A DNA stretch of 64,000 nucleotides from JAEZBP01 sp963832725. GTDB taxonomy: Bacteria; Myxococcota_A; Polyangia; Polyangiales; Sandaracinaceae. Of this stretch, positions 58,098 through 64,000 are shown piece by piece. The translations under genes were made by a program, and so were the position numbers. The notes under the pieces were generated by a model that ran no database searches, was not told the DNA's origin, and was given only the letters and a program-made list of their open reading frames with translations. Location: the NCBI GenBank assembly GCA_963832725.1, contig CAWHVG010000003.1, forward strand, positions 1,302,001 through 1,366,000, written 5' to 3'. The number at the start of each line of letters is the position of its first letter. Positions within the stretch are counted from its first letter, which is position 1.

Positions 58098-59909
58098 ATC
58101 GGCATAGGGGGCCCGAGTAGTCGACTCGGGCTCCCCTGCCACACCACCCGGCATGCGGGTCCGCACCGGGCGGTTCGATGGGTTGAGGTCAGGCGGCCAG
58201 CCTCGGAAGGCCGAGCCCGTCGAAGAGTTTGTTGGGGAGCGCGATGTGGATGGCCATGCCTGAGTTTCTCCACCACCGCCTCGCGTTGGCGGCCACCTGG
58301 GCTGCCGCGTCGGGGCGAAGGCCTCGAGCCGCCAGCTCTCGGAAGACGGTCGTGCCGCGCTTCCACTGCTTGAGCTGATAGGCCCGGAGCCGGTGTCGGA
58401 TCCACTCGTCGAGCTCGGCAAACCTCCGAGGCGTCTCGGCGACCCGGAAGTATCCGTGCCAGCCGAGCAGATAGCTCCGCAGGGTTTGCACGACTTCGGC
58501 CAGGCTGCGCCCGCGGGTTCGGCGCGTGAGCTGCCGGACCCGACGCTTCATCTTCTGAAGCGCCTTGGGCGCGACCCGCGTGCGGACGACCTTCCCTCGG
58601 CCGACCCAGAACGAGACGCCGAGAAAGGGTCGGTTCCACACGCGGTCCACCGCGCTCTTCGACGCGTTGACGCGCAGCCGGAGCTCGTCGAAGCGACGGA
58701 CGAGCGAGCGCATGACCCGCTCTCCCGCACGCTTCGACGCCACGAAGACCCGCAGATCGTCCGCATAGCGGACGAACGCGTGTCCCCGGGCCTCCAGCTC
58801 CGTGTCGATCTCGTCGAGGAGCACGTTCGCGAGCAAAGGGGACAAGGGGCCGCCCTGCGGCGTTCCCTCGTACCGCTCCACCACCACCCCGTTCACCATC
58901 ACGCCGGCGTCGAGATAGCGGCGGATGAGCCTCAGCACGCGACGGTCCCCGATCCGCTTGGCCAACCTCCCCATCAGCACGTCGTGGTTCACGCGGTCGA
59001 AGAACTTCTCCAGATCCACGTCCACCACCCACCGCTTGCCGTCCTGGACGTGACGGCGTGCTTCACGAATCGCTCCGTGCGCCGAGCGTCCCGGCCGAAA
59101 GCCGTGGCTGTGCTCCGAGAAGGTCGGGTCGAATCGGGGCTGCAAGACCTGCAAGAGGGCCTGCTGGATCAGGCGGTCGAGCGGGAGAGGGCTGCGGGGG
59201 ATGGGGAAGGAGGCTGTACGTCCCTGCGAGCAGTTGCTCGCGGGTTCGTGGCCAGTTGTCCCGAAGCCAGTCCGGCAGCTCGTCCACCGTCATCCCGTCG
59301 ATGCCGGGGCTCCCCTTGTTCTTCCTCACTCTCTTCAACGCTCGCATCAGGTTCGGACGCGAGAGCGCCTCCTCCATCAGCGAGCCCGTTCCCAGGCCCT
59401 CGTTTCCGGTCGTCGCCGATGGCGCTTGCCCGCTCCGCTCTGCTCTCGGGGCTTCACCCCTACCCTCCAGCGGCAGCTCCAGTTGCCTGGACTTCTGGAC
59501 CATGGCGTCGTCGAGACTCCCGGGCGTCATGCCCTTCCCCTCGTTCGGTCCTTCGGCGGCGCCTCCCGGCGTGACCTACTACGACCTCGGCTGACTTCTC
59601 GCTCCGCGGGCGTGACCGCGTGGCCCTTCAGGCCCGAGGCGAGATCTCCCCAGGTAAGAACACCGACCTTCACCGCACGACCGCCGGATTTACGCAGGGT
59701 CCCTTTGGTCACGGGAGCTTCGCGGTCACTTGCCCGCTCGCCCCGGTCGCCCGCGCCTCCTATCCGGTTCTTCTTCATCGGCCCGCGGCTTCGTTTCGCG
59801 CTTCCTTCAGACGGTCAGTCGCCCTCCCGCCCTTGCGCTTCCCTTCCTTGGCTGTGACCTGCTCAGGGGAGGACTTGCACCTCCAAGTCGGCGCCCATGC
59901 TGGGCGCAC
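58098..59909 (-). mobile_element. Group II intron, bacterial class C
   Basis: On the minus strand the 5' end reads GTGCGCCCAGCATGGGCG, then GGAGGTGCAAGTCCTCCCC, typical of group II domain I. The 3' part (58176 down to about 58098) contains a domain V hairpin, CCGCCCGGTGCG, loop GACC, CGCATGCCGGGTGG, followed by domain VI. The 3' boundary is uncertain by a few bases. Just upstream of the 5' end lies a terminator hairpin, which is the known target of class C introns. It encodes a broken reverse transcriptase. Confidence 0.88.
58189..59530 (-). pseudogene. Intron-encoded reverse transcriptase/maturase, disrupted
   Basis: The N-terminal portion (MTPGSLDDAMVQKSRQLELP, then RKNKGSPGIDGMTVDELPDW) ends at REQLLAGTY in one frame, and LDRLIQQALLQVLQPRFDPT starts the rest in another. 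Intact relatives have about 20 residues between these (an IPKP...LGIPTV block in RT1), so both a deletion and a frameshift are apparent. The catalytic FVRYADDLRVF motif, GTPQGGPLSPLLANVLLDE and the maturase/thumb region with TLRSYLLGWHGYFRVAET are intact. The element may be mobile only in trans or not at all. This event has no GATC relation. Confidence 0.85.
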
Positions 59910-59916
59910 AAGCAAA

Positions 59917-59941
59917 GAGGCGGGCTGGGTCGGCCCGCCTC
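59917..59941 (-). terminator. Rho-independent terminator, target site of the intron
   Basis: GAGGCGGGC and GCCCGCCTC form a perfect 9-bp stem with a 7-base loop, then TTTGCTT on the minus strand. The intron begins right after these seven bases. It ends the hypothetical gene at 59973-60425. Confidence 0.9.
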
Positions 59942-59972
59942 CAGGTGGAAGCTCGGAAGAGGGAGAGTCGAT

Positions 59973-60425
59973 TCAGGCGGCGCGGCGGAGCGGCTCCGGC
60001 TCGTGGGAGGCCGAGGCCGTCACCACGTCCACCCCCGTCCGTGCCAGCTGGTCTTCGACGACCGAAGCCAGCGCCGCCATCGCGTATCGGCCCCGTCCCG
60101 AGCGGACCCCGCCGTCGAGAAACACCCGACCGCCGCCCGCCGAGACCATCGGCGTCACGATCGCGCGCACCATGAGCGAGCGCGACGAAAGCGTCGCGTC
60201 GTCCCAGGTCGAGCCACCGACCAGCGCCGCCGCTGCGAGCTCGCCCTCGAGGCGCAGCCTGTGAACGCGCTCCCGAACCCGCGTCGCGAACTCCGACGCG
60301 TTCTCGTCGCGCCGCTGCACGACGACGATCACATCGTCCGATTCTGCCCGGAGCGGCTCGACCCAGCCGCTCCAGTCCCCGTCGCGCTCCGCGACGAGCA
60401 GTGCCAACTTGCCCTCGATGTTCAT
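59973..60425 (-). CDS. Hypothetical protein ending at the terminator
   Basis: A 150-residue soluble protein from an ATG at 60425 with GGTGGAGG upstream; a longer start at 60527 lacks that signal. It begins MNIEGKLALLVAERDGDWSG, then DDVIVVVQRRDENASEFATR and AAAALVGGSTWDDATLSSRS, with a Gly-rich C-terminal part. The alternation of strands and helices hints at a Rossmann-like or universal-stress-like fold, but no motif confirms it. Confidence 0.6.
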   Translation of the reverse strand: MNIEGKLALLVAERDGDWSGWVEPLRAESDDVIVVVQRRDENASEFATRVRERVHRLRLEGELAAAALVGGSTWDDATLSSRSLMVRAIVTPMVSAGGGRVFLDGGVRSGRGRYAMAALASVVEDQLARTGVDVVTASASHEPEPLRRAA

Positions 60426-60759
60426 CGTGGCCTCCACCTCGCCGAACCACGAAGCAACACACGTGCCATATGCGCTCGTGGCTTCATGCCTCCCTCCCAA
60501 CCCGCGAAACGTGAGCTTTGTTGCCACGCTTGGTGGTCGACGCCCCGCGACGACCCGACCCGGGTGTCGCAGTCCCGTCGATTTCTTGACGCGCCGCGTC
60601 GAAAAAAGTTCTCAGATGTGAACTGCCGTGCCCCAACTGTGACCATCTGCGCCACGCTACCGTCCCCATCTGGGGGCATGACCGTGGTGGCCACCGGACT
60701 AGCACCGACTGGCGACTCCATGAGCCAGGGCATGGCACACGAAGGGACACGCGACGTGC
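60426..60759. other. Intergenic region upstream of the tRNA promoter
   Basis: About 330 bases between the hypothetical gene and the tRNA pair. A GACGCGCCGCGTC inverted repeat near 60590 is followed by an A-run and could be a terminator for antisense transcription. No gene is visible. Confidence 0.4.
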
Positions 60760-60788
60760 TTGACGCGGGGCAGGCCGATTGCTAAACG
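60760..60788 (+). promoter_or_regulatory. Sigma-70-type promoter of the tRNA pair
   Basis: TTGACG (60760-60765), a 17-base spacer and TAAACG (60783-60788) lie about 25 bases before the tRNA-Lys gene. Confidence 0.55.
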
Positions 60789-60812
60789 CAGCCCGCCCTC
60801 GAGGGCCGGACC

Positions 60813-60884
60813 GGGCCGTTAGCTCAGTGGTAGAGCAGCGGGCTTTTAACCCGACGGTCGCAGGTTCGACCCCTGCACGGCCCA
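60813..60884 (+). tRNA. tRNA-Lys (anticodon TTT)
   Basis: A full 72-base cloverleaf with acceptor GGGCCGT/ACGGCCC, discriminator A, D-arm AGCTCAGTGGTAGAGC, anticodon loop CTTTTAA and T-arm GGTTCGACCCC. CCA is not encoded. Confidence 0.96.
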
Positions 60885-60899
60885 TTTCGGAACCGACCC

Positions 60900-60972
60900 G
60901 TCCCCATCGTCTAGAGGCCCAGGACACCGCCCTTTCACGGCGGCAACGAGGGTTCGAATCCCTCTGGGGACG
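60900..60972 (+). tRNA. tRNA-Glu (anticodon TTC)
   Basis: A full 73-base cloverleaf with acceptor GTCCCCA/TGGGGAC, discriminator G, anticodon loop CTTTCAC and T-arm GGTTCGAATCC. It lies 15 bases after tRNA-Lys. Its 3' end is overlapped by the recombinase remnant, consistent with an attachment site. Confidence 0.96.
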
Positions 60973-61297
60973 CTGACTCAGTGACACCGGCCTCGTCGAA
61001 GGCCGCGGGACCGAAAACAGCCCTCCTTTTGATGTGCAGCCGCTTCTTGCCAGCCTCGTCGACCACGGGGAAGGCCTGGAGCCCCTCCGGGAAGAGCGCC
61101 TCGACGACCGCTCGGCCCTCGTTCTCGACCAGCTTCTCCGGGAGCTGGTCCACGCGGGCCCGCAATCTCCGCTCCATCCGCGCGAGCTGGAGCGAGATGG
61201 GCTCCGCTTGGACGACTTCGGCAGCGCCTGGAGTTGCTTCTCGAGCTCGGCGAGCTTGGTCTGGCGCTGCCGGATGCCTTCGAGCACCGGCTCCATG
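60935..61297 (-). pseudogene. C-terminal remnant of a serine-type recombinase
   Basis: Two frames carry parts of one protein. EPVLEGIRQRQTKLAELEKQ appears first, and MERRLRARVDQLPEKLVENE, ALFPEGLQAFPVVDEAGKKR and LHIKRRAVFGPAAF follow after a frameshift near 61215. This resembles the coiled-coil and C-terminal tail of large serine recombinases. The N-terminal catalytic domain is missing. The reading frame ends inside the tRNA-Glu gene, whose complement supplies the last codons. Confidence 0.5.
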
Positions 61298-61352
61298 CCC
61301 GCCCCGGGCGATCGCGAGCGCGTCGGTCAGGCGGACGAAGTCGCCGCCCACT

Positions 61353-61833
61353 TCAACCGCTTCCCCGACTGAACCGGGACCAGTAGTCGCGCATCAGCTC
61401 GGGCGCCCACGCCGGCTCGTGGACCGAAGAACGGGGCAGGAACGCGCGCATCACGGGCTTGATATCGACGACCGGCGTGCCCTCGACGGCGTCGAGCTCG
61501 GCCACCACGAGTCGCGACCTTTCCCGCCGGACCACCTCCACGATCGTGCTGCCGAGGCGGTTCGGTCGCTTCTTCCCGCGTTGCGCAAAGATGCCGAGCT
61601 TCGGCAGGCTCGGGTCGTTCCGCGGATGGCGCGCGCCGCGGACGATCCTCTCCTCCGGGACGCGGTCGAAGACGAAGAGAATCTCCGCGTGGGAGAACGT
61701 CTCGAATCCCGTCCAGGCACTCGGGGTCGAGCTCCGGTGCGAGCTCGATCTCGGCGGTGGTGCCGCCCCAGAAGTCGTCCTTCACGTCCGCGCGAGAGGC
61801 GCGGACGAACCCGATCGGTGAGAGCGTGAACAT
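61353..61833 (-). CDS. tRNA methyltransferase TrmO-like (TsaA/UPF0066) (frameshift)
   Basis: About 159 residues after repair, a member of the TsaA/TrmO family that uses SAM to methylate t6A37 in tRNA. MFTLSPIGFVRASRADVKDD starts the protein. After the break come FSHAEILFVFDRV, RHPRNDPSLPKLGIFAQRGK, KRPNRLGSTIVEVVRRERSR and AVEGTPVVDIKPVMRAFLPR. The frame breaks at GAATC 61704-61708; removing one base gives DGIETFSHAE. Such genes are also often found alongside mobile or phage sequences. The recombinase remnant ends just before its stop. Confidence 0.8.
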
Positions 61834-61839
61834 CGAACC

Positions 61840-62220
61840 CTGTGTGGATCGGGGATCCGGCGAAGGCCACCCGAGGTTGAGCGCGCCCTCGCAGCCCGGG
61901 CAGACGGTGACGTGGGTCGCGAACACGCGCTCGGGCCACCACGGGCTCCGGAGCGCACGGGTAGGTAGAGCCCATGCACCAGCGCGAGCGCCTCGAGGCC
62001 CTCTGCCGCTACGTCCGGCGCCCTCCGCTGGCCTGGACCGACTGAAGAGGCTCCGCCCCGACCTCGTCGCCCTCGAGCTGAAGCAATCCTGGTCCGCTGG
62101 CACCACCGACGTCTCGATGAGCATGCGCACCCTCCTCACTCGCCTCGCCGCCCTCGGCCCGAGGCCCAAAACGAACACGACCTCCGCGCGGTCGTCCTCG
62201 CTCAGGTCGCGTCGAAGTTC
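61840..62220. pseudogene. Decayed IS91-type (Y2) transposase fragments
   Basis: On the plus strand from about 61974, MHQRERLEALCRYVRRPPLA and, in another frame, GTTDVSMSMRTLLTRLAALG resemble the C-terminal part of Y2/IS91-family transposases. On the minus strand at about 61860-61960, ERVFATHVTVCPGCEGAL resembles the same family's CPRCGG tail. The fragments are frameshifted and in opposite orientations. The assignment is from memory of the family. Confidence 0.45.
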
Positions 62221-62598
62221 CAGCGCGCGGGGACCTGGGCACCGCACACGTCGCACTCGAAGCGCTCGTCCTCGACCGATGCTGTCGCAGTCGACCGGCG
62301 CCGGACGTGCGAGGACCGCGACGCCGGAGCCCTCCTTGGAGGTCCCGTTTTGTCACGATGCGAGACCCCGATCGCGCTCGTTCCGCTCCCGTTAGGGCTC
62401 CGCGCGTAGGCTACGGTGGATGCAGAATACGTCGTGGAGAACGCGATGGACGGCCACGGGTGCGGGAAGGGGCTCCGGGCCCTCTGCCGCGTTCGGGGCC
62501 CGGCGAGTCGATGGGGCGGATGACGCCCTGGTGAGTCGATCTGCGAGCAGCGTCTCGGAGGTGTGCTCTTCTGCCTCGACCGGGCCTCGGGGTTTGCC
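62221..62598. other. Region without a convincing gene upstream of the transporter
   Basis: About 380 bases following the transposase fragments. A short minus-strand stretch (RFECDVCGAQVPARWNFDAT) looks zinc-ribbon-like but has no intact gene around it. I cannot support any other feature. Confidence 0.4.
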
Positions 62599-63753
62599 GT
62601 GAGCTCACCGGCGGAGCCCCCGCCCGAGTCGTCCGTCCGTCGCGCCGCGCTCCGCATCCAGAAGCTGTTTCAGCGCTTTCTGCTGCCGGTGATGCTGCTG
62701 ACGTACGTGCTCGCCGGGCTCGCCCCGCGCCTCGGGCTGGCGATGAGGCACGTCTCGCTGGGTTCCATCGCCTGGTTCGGCGAGGCGCCGGTCACGCTCT
62801 CGCTGCCGACGCTCCTGCTCTCGGTGATGCTGCTGAACGCCGGGCTCGGGGTACGCACGGAAGAGTTTCCGCGCATGCTCAAGCAGCCCGCCATGCTGCT
62901 CGCGGGGGTGATCGCCAACACCGTCCTGCCGCTGATGTTCATCCTGATCGTCGCGTTCGTGGCCCAGCTGTGGCCCGACGACGACGAGGTCCAGAACCTG
63001 CTCGTCGGGCTCGGCTTGCTCGCGGCGATGCCCGTCGCGGGCGGGGCCACGGTCTGGACCCAGAACGCCGACGGCAACGTGGCGCTCAGCGTGGGCCTGG
63101 TGCTCGTCTCCACGGCGCTCAGCCCGTTCATGATCCCGCTCGGGCTGCACGCCGTCGGCTACCTCACCCACGGGGATCTCTCCGACGATCTGCACGAGCT
63201 CGCGCGAGGCGGCAGCGGAACCTTCGCGCTCGTGTCCGTGGTCATCCCATGCTTGGTCGGCATCGGTCTGCGACGCGCGCTCGGGAGCGCACGCGTGCTC
63301 GCCGCCATGCCCTACATCAAGCTCGTCAACCTCGTGAACATCCTCTTCCTCAGCTATTCGAACGCGTCGGGCGCGATGGTCGAGGTCCTGCGCGCGCCCG
63401 ACTACGATCTGCTGCTGATCGTGTTCCTGGCGGCGGCGGGGATGGCCGCGACTTCGTTCAGCTTCGGCTACCTGCTGGCCCGGCGGCTGCGGGCGGATGA
63501 CGCCAACGCGGTCACGCTCACCTTCGGGACGGGGATGAACAACAGCAGCGCGAGCGCGGTGCTCGCGTCGACGAACCTGACCGACCACCCGCTGGTGCTC
63601 TTGCCGATCCTCGCCTACAGCATGCTGCAGAAGCTCATGGCCGGATCGGTGGACGCGACGCTGCGGCGCAAGCGCGCCAACGCCGGACGGAGCACGGGCG
63701 CGGGCCGAGACGATCGCGGGGCCGAGCGACCTGAGGCATCTCCCAACCCGTGA
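62599..63753 (+). CDS. BASS-type (bile acid:sodium symporter-like) transporter
   Basis: A 384-residue membrane protein with nine or ten hydrophobic segments, for example FLLPVMLLTYVLAGLAPRLG, LSLPTLLLSVMLLNAGLGVR and LLVGLGLLAAMPVAGGATVW. The substrate-like crossover segment TFGTGMNNSSASAVLAST is typical of the BASS/SBF superfamily. The GTG at 62599 is my choice; 62563 is also possible. No partner genes are adjacent. The substrate cannot be predicted; bile acids, organic acids and metabolite precursors are known for the family. Confidence 0.72.
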   Translation: MSSPAEPPPESSVRRAALRIQKLFQRFLLPVMLLTYVLAGLAPRLGLAMRHVSLGSIAWFGEAPVTLSLPTLLLSVMLLNAGLGVRTEEFPRMLKQPAMLLAGVIANTVLPLMFILIVAFVAQLWPDDDEVQNLLVGLGLLAAMPVAGGATVWTQNADGNVALSVGLVLVSTALSPFMIPLGLHAVGYLTHGDLSDDLHELARGGSGTFALVSVVIPCLVGIGLRRALGSARVLAAMPYIKLVNLVNILFLSYSNASGAMVEVLRAPDYDLLLIVFLAAAGMAATSFSFGYLLARRLRADDANAVTLTFGTGMNNSSASAVLASTNLTDHPLVLLPILAYSMLQKLMAGSVDATLRRKRANAGRSTGAGRDDRGAERPEASPNP

Positions 63754-64000
63754 GTCGGGTGGCCAGCGCCGCGATGCATCGGTGAGCCGGCCCGGCTTTC
63801 CGAATCCGCTATGCACGGCGGCGTTCCGTCGGATGCTGGGAGCAGAGCATCGAGCATCTTCGCTTTCCTCGGCGCACCCCGAGCTCGAGAGCGGAGCGCT
63901 TCGTCCTCGCCGACTCACGGGGTTGTCCGCCGCCACCGGCGCCCCCGATCGCAACGGCGCGGAGTTGCCCGCTCCCACCGGCGCGGAGGAGACAGCCTCC
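63754..64000. other. 3' end of window, no gene recognised
   Basis: About 250 bases after the transporter with no convincing coding frame or RNA gene. CACCGGCGC appears twice near 63935 and 63977 as a short direct repeat. Confidence 0.4.

Noticed and set aside
60484..61296. Long minus-strand frame passing through both tRNA genes
   Set aside because: Part of it is the antisense translation of the tRNAs; only the recombinase-like segment has family character.
61672..61682. A GAATC in the TrmO-like gene as another broken site
   Set aside because: Its codons give AEILFVFDR in the correct frame, so it appears genuine.

Overview
The window is GC-rich (codon third positions are almost all G or C) and reads as a chromosomal segment of a myxobacterium-like member of the Myxococcota/Polyangia (Sandaracinus-type is my guess). 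The indications are an AgmX/PglI-type C-terminal domain protein, a sigma-54 GAF/AAA regulator, an alkyl-DHAP-synthase-like oxidase, a TIGR03960-type radical SAM protein, a type IV prepilin peptidase and many lipoproteins. Genus and species cannot be fixed from the sequence alone. Most of the window is ordinary housekeeping; accessory sequence is concentrated at about 58.1-62.5 kb.

Layout. 0.25-11.5 kb (+): a tightly overlapping run of a UPF0182 membrane protein, two helper-like proteins, a long Hsp70, a helical-repeat protein, and an unusual radical-SAM-like/DUF483-like protein. 11.5-18.7 kb: an outer-membrane barrel candidate, a TIGR03960-type radical SAM protein and two lipoproteins. 18.8-25.6 kb: methyltransferase, sigma-54 regulator, metallo-beta-lactamase-fold hydrolase, APS kinase, a membrane protein, MltG and RuvX. 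25.7-27.4 kb: glucokinase followed directly by a 32-unit 21-bp tandem array. 28-35 kb: a two-component system divergent from a TolC/HlyD/ABC/FtsX tripartite efflux operon. 35-43 kb: Sua5, an AgmX-like protein, an ABC1 kinase, CysH, a glycosyltransferase and an AGPS-like oxidase. 43-50.4 kb (-): smpB, a lipoprotein, comF, rlmH, rsfS, proA, proB. 50.6-58 kb: prepilin peptidase, a TPR-like protein, dnaE. 58.1-59.9 kb: a group IIC intron sitting behind a rho-independent terminator. 60.8-62.5 kb: a tRNA-Lys/tRNA-Glu pair with recombinase, TrmO and transposase remnants. The window ends with a BASS-type transporter.

Two patterns stand out. First, fourteen otherwise intact genes carry frameshifts (fifteen events, two of them in the tolC-like gene); at twelve genes (one of the two tolC-like events counted with the other) a GAATC or GATTC becomes GATC when one base is removed, and that restores the full family-typical protein. 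This points to one cause tied to GATC, most likely a consensus or basecalling error at a modified base. Second, four of the eight convergent gene junctions carry tandem duplications that include or directly touch a stop codon, the extreme case being the 21-bp array behind glk. Coordinates of frameshifted genes are given for the repaired reading frame.
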